Below, piece by piece: positions 16,429 to 26,901 of a DNA stretch of 38,218 nucleotides. Source of the stretch: Comamonas sp. lk. GTDB taxonomy: Bacteria; Pseudomonadota; Gammaproteobacteria; Burkholderiales; Burkholderiaceae_C. The notes under the pieces were generated by a model that was not told the origin of the DNA, did no database searches, and saw nothing but the letters and a program-made list of their open reading frames with translations. The stretch's first letter is position 1; the number at the start of each line of letters is the position of its first letter. The translations under genes and the position numbers were made by a program. The DNA lies in contig CAMELV010000037.1 of the NCBI GenBank assembly GCA_945925985.1, positions 1 to 38,218 on the forward strand. The letters are read 5' to 3'.

Positions 16429-17361
16429 TCAGGCCCAGTCCCGGGGCACCAAGAACCGGCTGTAGAGTGCTGCTTCCGGCGAGTCCGGCACAGGCACGTG
16501 CTGGTAGGACCAGCTGGCCAGTGGCGGCATTGACAGCAGGATGGACTCGGTGCGCCCACCCGACTGCAAGCCAAAATGCGTGCCACGGTCCCACACCAGG
16601 TTGAACTCCACGTAGCGGCCCCGCCGGTAGAGCTGAAACGTCCGCTCGCGCTCACCATAAGCGGTGTCCTGGCGCCGCCGCACGATCGGCAGGTAGGCCG
16701 GTAACAGGCCATCGCCCACAGCTTGCATCATCGCCAGACTGCGCTCAAAGCCCAACTCGGAAAAATCGTCAAAAAACACGCCGCCCACGCCACGCTGCTC
16801 AGCGCGGTGCTTGAGCACAAAATACGTGTCGCACCAGTCTTTGAAGCGCGGGTACTTGTCTTCCCCGAAAGGCGCCAGTGCCGCCTTGCAAGTGGCGTGA
16901 AAGTGTTGGGCGTCTTCGTCGAAGCCGTAAAAGGGCGTCAGGTCCATGCCGCCGCCAAACCAGCACACGGTCTTGCCGTCGGCGCCTTGTGCGGCCAGCA
17001 TGCGCACATTCATGTGCACTGTGGGCACATAGGGGTTACGCGGATGAAAAACCAGCGACACGCCCATCGCCTCAAAGGGTGCGCCGCTCAGTTCCGGCCG
17101 ATGCTGGGTGGCCGATGGCGGCAACCTAGGCCCGCGAACATGAGAAAAACCGCAACCAGCCCGCTCAAACACCGGGCCGCCCTCAAGAATCTGGGTCACG
17201 CCGTTGCCCTGCAGCATCTCGCCAGGTGCTTTTTGCCAGGCGTCAACGACAAAAGCCCCGCCGTCGATAGCCGTCACAGCGGCGGTGATCCGGGCTTGCA
17301 GGCCCAACAAAAATTCGCGCACCGTCTCGACATCGGGCTGGTCCAAACTTGGCGTGGTCAT
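16429..17361 (-). CDS. hemF: Oxygen-dependent coproporphyrinogen III oxidase
   Basis: It oxidatively decarboxylates coproporphyrinogen III to protoporphyrinogen IX in the cytoplasm using O2. The 310-aa protein has the family blocks GVNVS-region counterpart [73 protein letters not shown] and [33 protein letters not shown], all near-invariant in HemF. ATG at 17361. It lies between purD (35 bp upstream) and nadD in one minus-strand run. Confidence 0.97.
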   Translation of the reverse strand: MTTPSLDQPDVETVREFLLGLQARITAAVTAIDGGAFVVDAWQKAPGEMLQGNGVTQILEGGPVFERAGCGFSHVRGPRLPPSATQHRPELSGAPFEAMGVSLVFHPRNPYVPTVHMNVRMLAAQGADGKTVCWFGGGMDLTPFYGFDEDAQHFHATCKAALAPFGEDKYPRFKDWCDTYFVLKHRAEQRGVGGVFFDDFSELGFERSLAMMQAVGDGLLPAYLPIVRRRQDTAYGERERTFQLYRRGRYVEFNLVWDRGTHFGLQSGGRTESILLSMPPLASWSYQHVPVPDSPEAALYSRFLVPRDWA

Positions 17362-17395
17362 TTCATGATGCTTTCGGTTCGTAGCAGGTCACGGG

Positions 17396-18706
17396 TCAAC
17401 CGGCCGCGGCTGAACTGGCCTTGAGCGCGCGGTGGCCAATGTCCGTGCGGTATTGCATGCCGTCGATGTGCAAGTCCTGAACAAGTTCGTAGGCGCGCTG
17501 CTGGGCTTGGCGCAAGTTGTCGGCCAAGGCCGTCATGCACAGGATGCGACCGCCACTGCTCACCAACTGGCCGTCACGCAGCGCGGTGCCGGCGTGGAAC
17601 ACCACAGCTTCAGGCGCTGGCTTTGGTAGGCCGCCGATGGCGTCGCCCTGACGCGGCTGCATCGGATAGCCCTGCGCCGCAATCACAACGCCCAGCGCGG
17701 TGCGCCGATCCCACTGAAGCTCGACCTGGTCTAGCCGGCCATGCGGCCCCGGCTCGGTCGCCGCCAGCAGCACCTCCAGCAGGTCCGACTTGAGTCGCAT
17801 CAAAATGGGTTGCGTCTCTGGGTCGCCGAGGCGGCAATTGAACTCCAATGTTTTGGGCTGACCAGTGGCGTCAATCATCAATCCGGCATATAAAAACCCG
17901 GTGTAGGGAATACCGTCTTTTTCCATGCCGCGGATGGTCGGCAGGATGATTTCGCGCATGGCGCGCGCATGCACATCAGGGGTGACCACCGGCGCCGGCG
18001 AATAGGCGCCCATGCCCCCGGTGTTGGGGCCCACATCGCCGTCCTGCAGCCGTTTGTGGTCTTGGCTGGTCGCCAGCGGCAGTACGTTTTTGCCGTCGCA
18101 CAACGCGATGAAACTGGCCTCTTCGCCCTGCAGAAATTCTTCAATCACCACCCGCGCACCGCCAGTGTTATGGGTGACGGCCAGGCGGTTGCCTTCCAGC
18201 ATGTCATCAACCGCCTGGTGGGCCTGTGCTAGCGTTTCAGCCACCACCACGCCCTTGCCGGCGGCCAGACCATCGGCCTTGACCACGATCGGCACCCCCT
18301 GCTGTGCGATGTAGGCATGGGCCGCCGCTGGGTCGGAAAAGGTCTCATGTGCGGCGGTCGGGATGCCGTGCCTTTGCATGAAGGCCTTGGAAAAGGCTTT
18401 GGAGCTTTCCAATTGCGCGGCCGCCCGGGTCGGGCCGAAGACCCGCAGGCCGTGGGCCCGGAAATCATCCACCACCCCAGCCGCCAGCGGACCTTCGGGA
18501 CCGACCACGGTTAAAACGATTTTTTTGTCAATGGCCCAGGCGCGCAAGGCCTGAATATCGGTGATCGGCACGTTTTCCAGGTCGGGGTCGAGCGCCGTGC
18601 CGCCGTTCCCAGGCGCCACATAGACCTTTTGCACCCGCGTCGATTGGGCCAGCTTCCAGGCCAGCGCATGTTCACGGCCGCCGCCGCCAATCACCAGGAC
18701 CTTCAT
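17396..18706 (-). CDS. purD: Phosphoribosylamine-glycine ligase (GARS)
   Basis: Second step of purine synthesis: ATP-dependent joining of glycine to phosphoribosylamine. The 436-aa protein has [17 protein letters not shown] at the N-terminus, the ATP-grasp domain with [33 protein letters not shown] and the family signature [14 protein letters not shown], then the C-terminal GARS domain. It starts with ATG overlapping the yebC stop (ATGA). Confidence 0.97.
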   Translation of the reverse strand: MKVLVIGGGGREHALAWKLAQSTRVQKVYVAPGNGGTALDPDLENVPITDIQALRAWAIDKKIVLTVVGPEGPLAAGVVDDFRAHGLRVFGPTRAAAQLESSKAFSKAFMQRHGIPTAAHETFSDPAAAHAYIAQQGVPIVVKADGLAAGKGVVVAETLAQAHQAVDDMLEGNRLAVTHNTGGARVVIEEFLQGEEASFIALCDGKNVLPLATSQDHKRLQDGDVGPNTGGMGAYSPAPVVTPDVHARAMREIILPTIRGMEKDGIPYTGFLYAGLMIDATGQPKTLEFNCRLGDPETQPILMRLKSDLLEVLLAATEPGPHGRLDQVELQWDRRTALGVVIAAQGYPMQPRQGDAIGGLPKPAPEAVVFHAGTALRDGQLVSSGGRILCMTALADNLRQAQQRAYELVQDLHIDGMQYRTDIGHRALKASSAAAG

Positions 18707-19437
18707 TCGGGCACGCCATCCAACTGTGCATTGTGATAAACGTCCTGGACGTCATCAAGGTCTTCGATGATGTCGAGCAATTTCTGCATTCGCAGCGCCT
18801 CATCACCGCCGAGCTCCACCATGTTCTCTGCCCGCATGGTGACGCCTGCGACTTCGGGCGTGAAGCCAGCCGCCACCAGCGCATTGCGAACCGACTCGAA
18901 GTCGGCGGGCGCCGTCAGCACCTCGATGGCGCCGTCATCGTCGGTGAGCACATCGTCGGCCCCGGCCTCCAGGGCAATGTCCATGAGGCGGTCTTCAGGC
19001 GTACCCGGTGCAAAAATCAGTTGGCCGCAGTGCTTGAACTGGAAAGCCACCGAGCCCTCGGTACCCATATTGCCACCATGCTTGCTGAAGGCGTGGCGCA
19101 CCTCGGCCACTGTGCGGACCCGGTTGTCGGTCATGGTGTCCACAATGATGGCGGCGCCGCCAATGCCGTAACCCTCATAGCGGATTTCTTCATAGCTCAC
19201 ACCCTCTTGGTTGCCCGTGGCCTTGTCAATGTTGTATTTGATTCGGTCGGCCGGCATGTTGGCGGCCTTGGCCTTGTCCACGGCCAGCCGGAGCCGCGGG
19301 TTGGCACTGAGGTCACCGCCGCCGGCACGCGCCGCCACCGTGATCTCTCGGATGATGCGGGTCCAGATCTTGCCGCGCTTCTCGTCCTGGCGACCCTTGC
19401 GGTGCTGGATATTGGCCCATTTGCTGTGTCCTGCCAC
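18703..19437 (-). CDS. yebC: YebC/PmpR family protein
   Basis: A conserved cytoplasmic protein known as a transcriptional regulator (PmpR) and, in recent work on homologues, as a factor easing translation of proline stretches. It begins [27 protein letters not shown] and contains [23 protein letters not shown] and [14 protein letters not shown], which are hallmark blocks. Length 244 aa is normal. The start is GTG at 19437. It is first in the minus-strand run yebC-purD-hemF-nadD and diverges from the HerA-like gene across 59 bp. Confidence 0.95.
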   Translation of the reverse strand: MAGHSKWANIQHRKGRQDEKRGKIWTRIIREITVAARAGGGDLSANPRLRLAVDKAKAANMPADRIKYNIDKATGNQEGVSYEEIRYEGYGIGGAAIIVDTMTDNRVRTVAEVRHAFSKHGGNMGTEGSVAFQFKHCGQLIFAPGTPEDRLMDIALEAGADDVLTDDDGAIEVLTAPADFESVRNALVAAGFTPEVAGVTMRAENMVELGGDEALRMQKLLDIIEDLDDVQDVYHNAQLDGVPE

Positions 19438-19496
19438 GGGATTCTTTCTAAAAAATTCGTTACGCTACGCGCTGAATTGTACTTTTCAGGATTTCC

Positions 19497-21068
19497 ATGA
19501 CATTGATCCAGGACCAGGGCATCCTCATTGCCCAGCGCACCCAGGGCAAAAGCCACATCCAAAGCGTTCTGCGTCCGGACAAGGCCAACCGGCACGGTCT
19601 GATCACCGGCGCCACCGGCACCGGCAAGACCATCACCCTGCAAACCCTGGCCGAGGGTTTTTCCGCACTGGGGGTACCGGTGTTCATGGCCGACGTCAAG
19701 GGCGACCTCACGGGCCTGTCGCAACCCGGTCGTTTAGGAGAAAAACTGGCCAAAGTCCTATCTGAACGTGGGTTTGATGCGCCTGACTTTGTAGCATCCC
19801 CAACCACGCTGTGGGATGTGTTCGGGCAGCAGGGCCACCCGGTTCGCGCCACAGTGAGCGATCTTGGCCCGCTGCTGCTGGCACGCATGCTCAACCTGAA
19901 CGAAACCCAAGCCGGCGTGCTGCAGCTGGTGTTCCGCATCGCCGATGACGACGGCCTGCTGCTGCTGGACATGAAGGACCTGCGCGCCATGTGCCAGCAC
20001 GTGGGCGACAACGCCGCCAGCTACACCACTGAGTACGGCAACATCAGCGCCGCCAGCATAGGCGCTATTCAGCGCGGCCTGATGCAGATCGAGTCTCAGG
20101 GCGGCGACCGCTTTTTTGGCGAGCCCATGCTCAACATTGCCGACTTCATGCAAACAGACGGTAGCGGCCGAGGCGTGATCAACATCCTGGCCGCCGACCA
20201 GCTGATGAACGCACCCCGCCTGTACGCCACCTTTTTATTGTGGCTGCTGAGCGAGTTGTTTGAGACCCTGCCCGAAGTGGGTGACCTGGACCAGCCCAAA
20301 CTGGTGTTCTTTTTTGACGAGGCGCACCTGCTGTTCAATGACGCGCCCAAGGCGCTGATCGAGCGCATCGAGCTGGTGGTGCGGCTGGTGCGCTCCAAGG
20401 GGGTGGGCGTGTTTTTTGTGACACAGAACCCGCTGGACATCCCCGACTCGGTGTTGGCTCAGTTGGGCAACCGCGTACAGCACGCACTGCGCGCCTTCAC
20501 GCCGCGCGACCAGAAGGCGGTCAAGGCCGCAGCCGACACCATGCGAGCCAACCCCGGTCTGGATGTAGCCACGGCCATCACCGAGCTCGGCGTGGGCGAA
20601 GCCCTGGTGAGCCTGCTTGATGAGAAAGGCCGGCCAACGCTGACCGAGCGGGTGTACGTGCTGCCGCCGGCCAGCCAGATCGGCCCGATCACACCGGCGC
20701 AGAGACAGCAACTGATGGCTGAGTCTTTGGTGGCCGGCGTCTACGAGAAGGCGGTGGACCGCGAGTCGGCCTTTGAAGCCCTCAAGGGCCATGCCCAAGC
20801 CCGGATGGCGGCCACACCGGCCCAGTCGCCGGTTGCGCCTAGTGGCCGTCGGGTGCCAGCAGCCGGTGGAGATGCGCCCCCCGCCGCCGAACCCGAACGC
20901 GGTCTGCTGGACGGCCTGGGCGATCTGCTTGGCGGTGGCGCCCGTCGCACGCGGGCCAGTGTCGGCGAGCAACTGATTAAAAGCGCCGCTAGTTCGATCG
21001 GGCGGGAAGTGGGTCGCCAGATCATCCGGGGCGTTCTCGGCGGCATTTTTGGTGGGTCGAGGCGGTAG
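19497..21068 (+). CDS. HerA-like ATPase, DUF853/YjgR family
   Basis: An AAA-type P-loop ATPase related to the HerA/FtsK helicases. The 523-aa protein has Walker A GATGTGKT (38-45), [15 protein letters not shown] shortly after, Walker [13 protein letters not shown], a sensor-like FFVTQNP and an arginine-bearing [17 protein letters not shown], as in E. coli YjgR (500 aa). The C-terminal part is Ala/Pro-rich and ends in glycine-rich hydrophobic sequence ([15 protein letters not shown]). The cellular role of this family is not established. There is no NurA partner nearby, and the surrounding genes do not suggest phage defence. Confidence 0.9.
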   Translation: MTLIQDQGILIAQRTQGKSHIQSVLRPDKANRHGLITGATGTGKTITLQTLAEGFSALGVPVFMADVKGDLTGLSQPGRLGEKLAKVLSERGFDAPDFVASPTTLWDVFGQQGHPVRATVSDLGPLLLARMLNLNETQAGVLQLVFRIADDDGLLLLDMKDLRAMCQHVGDNAASYTTEYGNISAASIGAIQRGLMQIESQGGDRFFGEPMLNIADFMQTDGSGRGVINILAADQLMNAPRLYATFLLWLLSELFETLPEVGDLDQPKLVFFFDEAHLLFNDAPKALIERIELVVRLVRSKGVGVFFVTQNPLDIPDSVLAQLGNRVQHALRAFTPRDQKAVKAAADTMRANPGLDVATAITELGVGEALVSLLDEKGRPTLTERVYVLPPASQIGPITPAQRQQLMAESLVAGVYEKAVDRESAFEALKGHAQARMAATPAQSPVAPSGRRVPAAGGDAPPAAEPERGLLDGLGDLLGGGARRTRASVGEQLIKSAASSIGREVGRQIIRGVLGGIFGGSRR

Positions 21069-21504
21069 CGGACATTTGTCCCCGACGCTTTTGCTCAAGG
21101 GGCAAGGGGCGAGGGCTTCGGACGTTGCTGATACTGTCACTTCCGAGTTTTGGGTAGAAGCGCGGTCACGCAGCCGCGCGGCTGGGGCTGGCTGCCGGGA
21201 GCGCATTCCGGGGTGGCGAGAAGCGCAGCGCGGCGCCCGACGCGCTCAGCGCGTTTCGTCCTCTTGCTGGCCGCGCTTGTCCGAACGGCGTGAGCGGCGC
21301 GAACACAGTGAGTTGCGCGGCCCGGGCGCTGTGCGAGCATCGCAGCGGAGTCGGCGCTTTGCGGCGACCAGCCCGGACGCGCACCCGGCAGCCAGCCCCG
21401 GCGGCGCGGCGGATCAGCAGCAAGGTGCGTCCCCCTGGCGGAGCACCAATGCATTTGCGGTAGAGTTTCAACCTGCACAATTCACATAATCCACAATAAC
21501 GACC
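21069..21504. other. GC-rich spacer holding an inverted-repeat element
   Basis: This 436-bp spacer between the HerA-like gene and upp shows no family-like protein. It is very GC-rich with many CGC/GCG words and holds one large inverted repeat (21181-21399). The last 70 bp, beyond the element, are more AT-rich (CACATAAT near 21483) and probably carry the upp promoter. Confidence 0.6.
21181..21399. repeat. Inverted-repeat element, possible small non-autonomous repeat
   Basis: The left arm starting at 21184 and the complement of the right arm ending at 21399 share 16 identical bases (GGGGCTGGCTGCCGGG). They also share the following GCGC and then diverge with patchy similarity out to GAAGCGC/AAAGCGC. 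The arms are separated by about 130-180 bp of GC-rich sequence. Folding back would give a long cruciform or RNA hairpin. No transposase frame is visible. Confidence 0.6.
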
Positions 21505-22158
21505 ATGATCCCCATCAACCCCGCCGCCCGCGCCAACGTCCACCTGATCGACCACCCGCTGGTACAGCACAAGCTGACGCTGATGCGCAATAAGGAGGCC
21601 AGCACCAACAGCTTTCGCCGGCTGCTGGGCGAGCTGTCCAGCCTGATGGCCTACGAGGTCTGCCGGGACATGGTGGTGCAGGATGTGGAGATTGAAACCC
21701 CGCTGGAGGTCATGACCGGTAAGCAGATTGACGGCAAGAAGCTGGTGTTTGTGTCCATTTTGCGCGCCGGCAACGGCATTCTGGACGGCGTGTTGTCGGT
21801 GGTGCCAGGTGCCCGGGTGGGCCACATTGGCCTGTACCGCGACCCGGCCACGCTGCAGGCGGTGGAGTATTACTTCAAGATGCCAAAGAACATGGAAGAG
21901 CGCGACATCGTGATTGTTGACCCGATGCTGGCCACCGGCAACTCGGCGGTAGCGGCAGTGACGCGGCTCAAGGCCTGCCATCCCAAATCCATTAAGTTTT
22001 TGTGCCTGCTGACCTGTCCGGAGGGCATCAATGCCCTGCACCAGGCGCACTCCGATGTGCCGGTGTTCACCGCGGCCATCGACCGTGAGCTCAACGACCA
22101 CGGCTACATCCTGCCTGGTCTGGGCGACGCTGGCGACCGGATATTCGGCACCCAATAA
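21505..22158 (+). CDS. upp: Uracil phosphoribosyltransferase
   Basis: A pyrimidine salvage enzyme making UMP from uracil and PRPP in the cytoplasm. The 217-aa protein has [20 protein letters not shown], the [14 protein letters not shown] loop, the PRPP-binding [11 protein letters not shown], and the C-terminal uracil-binding [17 protein letters not shown]. Length and motifs are normal. It converges with relA across 26 bp. Confidence 0.97.
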   Translation: MIPINPAARANVHLIDHPLVQHKLTLMRNKEASTNSFRRLLGELSSLMAYEVCRDMVVQDVEIETPLEVMTGKQIDGKKLVFVSILRAGNGILDGVLSVVPGARVGHIGLYRDPATLQAVEYYFKMPKNMEERDIVIVDPMLATGNSAVAAVTRLKACHPKSIKFLCLLTCPEGINALHQAHSDVPVFTAAIDRELNDHGYILPGLGDAGDRIFGTQ

Positions 22159-22184
22159 GGCCGAAGGCCGACAGGATGGGCGAC

Positions 22185-24413
22185 TCAGCGCCGACGGGCT
22201 GAGCGCACGCCGGGCAGTTCGGCCACGGTGCCCAGCACCCGGGCCAGCCGGCCAGAATCAGACACCTCGACGGTAAAAGTCATCCAGGCTGTGCCCTTAA
22301 CCGTTTGGGTCTGCACCGCAATCACGTTGGTCTTGTCTTTGGCAAAGACTTCAGAAATGTCTCGCAGCAGACCCTGCCGGTCAGTGGCCTCTACCGACAC
22401 GTCTACCGGGTAAACCGCTTCCTTGAGACTGCCGACCGGCTGGCCCCAGGCCACCTCAATGACACGTTCCCCGTTGCGCGCCACCATTTCGCGCAGGTTG
22501 GAGCAATCGGCCCGGTGCACGCTGACGCCCTTGCCCCGCGTCACAAAGCCGCAAATTGCATCGGGCGGGGCCGGCTTGCAGCATTTGGCCAATTGGGTCA
22601 TGAGTGAATCCACACCCACCACCAGCAAACCACCCTTGGCAGGCTGCGCTGAGCTGCGCGGTTTGCGAAGCAAGGGAAGGTCGGCGTCCGCAGCGGTGGG
22701 CTCAGGCGGGCGCAGCAGCAACTCAATGTTGCGCAAGGAAAATTCGTCCTTGCCGACCACCTCAAACAGATCGTCGGCCGCGTTGAAGCCCAGTTGCACC
22801 GCCAAGTCATCCAGCTTGAGGGCCGTGCGGCCCTCGCGTTGCAGCAATTTCTCCACCGCCTCCCGGCCCTTGGCCACGGTCTCGTCCAAAGCGAGCGCGT
22901 TAAGCCAGGCCCGCACCTTGGCGCGGGCGCGGTGACTGACCAGGTAGCCCAGTTCGGCGTTGAGCCAGTCACGCGATGGGCCGCCCTCCTTGGCCACCGT
23001 CACTTCCACCGTCTGGCCGTTCTTCAGCGGCGTGTTCAGCGGGACCATGACACCGTCAAGCCGCGCGCCGCGGCAGCGGTGGCCCAGGTTGGTGTGCACG
23101 CTGTAAGCAAAATCGACCGCCGTGGCACCCTGTGGCAACTCCACAATGGCGGCATCGGGCGTCAGCACGTAAATGCGGTCGTCAAACACACCCGGGCCCT
23201 GCGTGCCGGAGAACTCGCGCTGCCAGGCCAGCAGTTGGCGCAGCACAGCGATTTTGGCGTCATAGGCGCCACTGGCGGACACGCCGGCATAGCCCTTGGC
23301 ACCGGCCTCCTTGTAGGCCCAGTGCGCCGCCACGCCGTGTTCGGCGTGCTCGTGCATGGCCTGGGTCCGGATCTGGATCTCGATCGGCTGGCCGCTGGCG
23401 TCGCGCACGATGCTGTGCAGCGAGCGGTAGCCATTCACCTTGGGTCGGGCGATGTAGTCATTAAATTCTTCGGTGATCGGTACAAACCGGCTGTGCACCC
23501 AGCTCAAGGCAGCGTAGCAGTCGGGGATGCTGGCCACCACCACCCGCAGCGCCCGGATATCGTGGATCTGCTCAAAACCGAGCGACTTGCCACGCATTTT
23601 TCGCACGATGCTGTAGATGTGCTTGGGCCGGCCCTGCACCGTGGCCACAATGCCCTGTGCATAAAGACCGGCCTGCACCTCGACGCGCAGGCGCTGCACC
23701 TGGGCTTCGCGCTCGGTGCGCTTTTCATCCAGCAGCCCGGCCACTGTGCGGTAGGTGTCGGGCTCCAGAAAACGGAAGGCCAGGTCCTCCATCTCCCACT
23801 TGATCTCCCAGATGCCCAAGCGGTTGGCCAGCGGCGCAAACACCTGCAGCGACTCGGCCGCCAGTCCGGGCGGCAGTGGCAGCTTGGTCTGAGCAAAGTG
23901 GCGTAGCGTCTGAAGGCGCGAAGCCAGCCGCAGCATCACCACCCTAAGGTCGCGCGAAAACGCCAGCAGCATCTTGCGCACGTTCTCGGTCTGGGCGGCC
24001 GCAGTCTGGGCCATCGGGATCGCGGCGCTGCGGGCGCCGGCGGCCTGAACCTGGCGCGCCTGGCGCTGCAAGCGCACCAGTTGGGTGGTCTCTATGGCCA
24101 GCGTGGCAAAGTTGTCGCCAAAGCCCTTGGCGATCGCCTCCTGTGGCTTGTTCAAGTGCTCGCAGGCGTAAACCAGGTAGCTGGCGGCTTGCATGGCTTC
24201 GGAGCCACCGATCAGCCTCAGGATGACGGCCACGGCGTCGGCATGGGCCAAGGTGTTCTCGCCAGTGTCAAGGGTTTCACCGGCCAGCAGCGGCTCGGCA
24301 AAGGCGCGCGCGCGCACCAGCGCCTGGTCCTGCTCGGGCAGGCTGTGGGCAGTGGCTTGGAGCAGGGGCGAAGGTGATGCCGAGCCCGAGGGTTCGGCCG
24401 GCAGGCTTTTCAT
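22185..24413 (-). CDS. relA: GTP pyrophosphokinase RelA (hydrolase domain degenerate)
   Basis: A (p)ppGpp synthetase of the stringent response. Domain order over 742 aa: degenerate HD hydrolase (about 50-180), synthetase (about 250-370, RPKHIYSIVRKMRGKSLGFEQIHDIRALRV, YIARPKVNGYRSLHS, EIQIRTQAMHEHAEHGVAAHWAYKE), TGS (about 405-465, DRIYVLTPDAAIVELPQGATAVDFAYSVH), a helical/Zn-finger-like region with CCKPAPPDAICGFVTRGKGVSVHRADC, and a C-terminal ACT domain (about 665-742). In the HD region the catalytic His-Asp pair reads Tyr-Ala (82-83), so hydrolysis is unlikely. This matches monofunctional RelA rather than SpoT. ATG at 24413. Confidence 0.93.
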   Translation of the reverse strand: MKSLPAEPSGSASPSPLLQATAHSLPEQDQALVRARAFAEPLLAGETLDTGENTLAHADAVAVILRLIGGSEAMQAASYLVYACEHLNKPQEAIAKGFGDNFATLAIETTQLVRLQRQARQVQAAGARSAAIPMAQTAAAQTENVRKMLLAFSRDLRVVMLRLASRLQTLRHFAQTKLPLPPGLAAESLQVFAPLANRLGIWEIKWEMEDLAFRFLEPDTYRTVAGLLDEKRTEREAQVQRLRVEVQAGLYAQGIVATVQGRPKHIYSIVRKMRGKSLGFEQIHDIRALRVVVASIPDCYAALSWVHSRFVPITEEFNDYIARPKVNGYRSLHSIVRDASGQPIEIQIRTQAMHEHAEHGVAAHWAYKEAGAKGYAGVSASGAYDAKIAVLRQLLAWQREFSGTQGPGVFDDRIYVLTPDAAIVELPQGATAVDFAYSVHTNLGHRCRGARLDGVMVPLNTPLKNGQTVEVTVAKEGGPSRDWLNAELGYLVSHRARAKVRAWLNALALDETVAKGREAVEKLLQREGRTALKLDDLAVQLGFNAADDLFEVVGKDEFSLRNIELLLRPPEPTAADADLPLLRKPRSSAQPAKGGLLVVGVDSLMTQLAKCCKPAPPDAICGFVTRGKGVSVHRADCSNLREMVARNGERVIEVAWGQPVGSLKEAVYPVDVSVEATDRQGLLRDISEVFAKDKTNVIAVQTQTVKGTAWMTFTVEVSDSGRLARVLGTVAELPGVRSARRR

Positions 24414-24451
24414 GGGCTCATTGTCACCGCCGGCCCGGGCTCAGGTCAGCC

Positions 24452-25348
24452 TTATCCCAGAAGAAAATCAGCCACCACCTGCACCTGGTCGTCAGCGATC
24501 AGTGTCGGGGCATGGCCGACGCCAGCAAACTGCACCAGCCGCGCGCGCGCCCCGCGCTGCGTCATCGCCTGGGCCGTAAGAGGCGACAGCAGGTCAGATT
24601 CGGCGCCGCGCAGCAACAGGGTCGGTAGCGCCAGGCGATCGTAGAGTCGCCACATCATCGCCTCACCCTGCGCCGCAGCCTCTGGCGTCACCAGCCTAAA
24701 CGGCAGGGCCAGGGCTGGGTCGTAGTGCAGGCGAAACCGGTCGCACCCCTCAGCCACCTGCTTCACCATGGGGCGCGACAGGGCCAGCCATTGCGCCGGC
24801 GTGTGCGGCCCAAAGCTACTGGCAATCGTCCACAGCGCATCGGCCGCCTGCTGCAGCGAATCAAATTCACCGCCACGGCCCAGGTACTGGCCGATGCGCT
24901 GCAGCGCTTGCCACTCAATCGCGGGGCCAACATCATTGAGCACGAGTCGGCGCACACCAACTGGCCCCAGATGGGCACAAACCGCCATGCCAATCAGGCC
25001 GCCCATGCTGGTGCCGACCCAATCCAAAGTGGTCGCGCGCAGGTGGCCGATCAGGGTCAGCATATCGGCGGCGTAGGTCGGCACCTGGTAGTCCATGGGG
25101 TCGGCCAGCCAGTCGCTGTCGCCTCGGCCCACCACATCGGGGCAGACCACCCGCAGGCGCTGGCCAAGGCGCTCAGCCCGTTCACACAGTGCACGGGCCA
25201 GCACATCAAAGTCACGCCCCTGGCGCGTCAAACCATGCACGCACAGCACCACATGGTCGGCCTCGGGGTGGCCCCAGGTCCAGTGGGCCATGCGGTGGCC
25301 CTTGACGGCATCGGGACAATGGATGAAGTGGCGGGTCGGTTCAGTCAT
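24452..25348 (-). CDS. Alpha/beta-fold hydrolase
   Basis: A 298-aa protein with the oxyanion segment LCVHGLTRQGRDFD, a GRGDSDW loop, the nucleophile elbow VGTSMGGLIG (Ser114), an acidic residue in LLLRGAESDLLSP and the catalytic His in GVGHAPTL, so the triad is complete. A lid region spans roughly residues 125-220. The substrate is not predictable. It follows 103 bp upstream of relA on the same strand and diverges from the hydroxybutyrate dehydrogenase gene, with which it might share polyester or ester metabolism; that is only a suggestion. Confidence 0.85.
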   Translation of the reverse strand: MTEPTRHFIHCPDAVKGHRMAHWTWGHPEADHVVLCVHGLTRQGRDFDVLARALCERAERLGQRLRVVCPDVVGRGDSDWLADPMDYQVPTYAADMLTLIGHLRATTLDWVGTSMGGLIGMAVCAHLGPVGVRRLVLNDVGPAIEWQALQRIGQYLGRGGEFDSLQQAADALWTIASSFGPHTPAQWLALSRPMVKQVAEGCDRFRLHYDPALALPFRLVTPEAAAQGEAMMWRLYDRLALPTLLLRGAESDLLSPLTAQAMTQRGARARLVQFAGVGHAPTLIADDQVQVVADFLLG

Positions 25349-25404
25349 GGTGAAATCGGGGTTGGATCAACGGCTATCCTAAGGCCAACTCACAAGGAAT
25401 CAAC

Positions 25405-26175
<771 letters not shown>

Positions 26176-26190
26176 GCCGGGCCGGGGCGA

Positions 26191-26901
26191 CTATTTCAGG
26201 TGCACGGTGCCCGATACCGTCACCGTGACGGCCGTCTTGCCGGCTTCAACCGGAACCGGCGCCTCGGCCATGACCGCGCCGGGCGCCATGGCCATGAGCC
26301 GCGCGCGCGGCAGCATGCCCTGCTCTTGGTTACCGACCTGAACCTCTCCCAGGGTGTAACCGACAAAGCCGAAGCTGCGGGCAATCTCTAGGGCACGGGC
26401 CCGAAAGCGCTCAATCGCCTGGGCCTGCACCTCGTTTTCTACCCGGCTGCGCTGCTCACGGCTCAGGGAAAAATTGACGCCGGATACGGTCAGGCTCGTC
26501 AACTTGCCTGCGGTGGCGGCAATCCGGCCAATGTCGCGCCCCTCCAGCACCAACTCGACCGTCCCCTGCCAGCCGGTGTGCTTGCCGTCACGGTTCTGGC
26601 GCGGGTAAAGATTGAACTGGCCAGTGCGCACCTCCAGTTGACCGGGCTGCGCCGCCTTGCGTGCCTCAAGCAGGGCACTGTCCAGAGCCACCTTGAGCTG
26701 GCTCTGAACCAGGGCGGCGTCGCTGCCATCGCGTGTGTTGCTGAGGGATATCGACAACACATCCTGTTGCACATCCGCGACGGCGCTGGCCGACAGCTGC
26801 ACCACATTGCCCGGCGCTGTGGCCGCTAAATTTTGGCAAAAAGTGAGCCCAGACCACGCCAGTATTGAGGTGTAAGCTATAAATTTAATAGCAATTTTCA
26901 T
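26191..26901 (-). CDS. SIMPL-domain (DUF541) secreted protein
   Basis: An envelope protein of the family including BP26 and E. coli YggE; the function is uncertain, with oxidative-stress protection proposed. The mature part has VVQLSASAVADVQQDVLSISL, the paired-strand motif SGVNFSLSREQR and GYTLGEVQVGN typical of SIMPL. The ATG at 26901 is chosen for the AGGAG 6 nt upstream and the signal peptide that follows (MKIAIKFIAYTSILAWSGLTFCQ). Codons 4-9 lie within the 17-bp palindrome at 26876-26892, which supplies part of the signal peptide. The start overlaps the end of the small upstream gene by 17 bp. Confidence 0.87.
   Translation of the reverse strand: MKIAIKFIAYTSILAWSGLTFCQNLAATAPGNVVQLSASAVADVQQDVLSISLSNTRDGSDAALVQSQLKVALDSALLEARKAAQPGQLEVRTGQFNLYPRQNRDGKHTGWQGTVELVLEGRDIGRIAATAGKLTSLTVSGVNFSLSREQRSRVENEVQAQAIERFRARALEIARSFGFVGYTLGEVQVGNQEQGMLPRARLMAMAPGAVMAEAPVPVEAGKTAVTVTVSGTVHLK
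26876..26892. repeat. 17-bp palindrome in the SIMPL signal-peptide codons
   Basis: The sequence is GCTATAAATTTAATAGC: perfect 5-bp arms and a 7-base AT centre. On the minus strand it encodes AIKFIA of the signal peptide and contains the TAA stop of the upstream small gene. Confidence 0.7.

Noticed and set aside
16403..16594. Longer nadD start giving 265 residues
   Set aside because: The extra part overlaps hemF and lacks homology; the nucleotidyltransferase motif follows TTG 16402 directly.
19497..21068. HerA-like ATPase as part of an anti-phage system
   Set aside because: It matches the widespread YjgR family; no NurA, SIR2, DUF4297 or nuclease partner is adjacent.
21166..22155. Minus-strand frame across upp and the spacer
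   Set aside because: Antisense to upp, then Arg/Ala-rich translation of the GC-rich inverted-repeat element; not a credible protein.
22794..23906. 370-residue open frame antisense to relA
   Set aside because: Mirror of conserved RelA synthetase and TGS domains, with no family resemblance.
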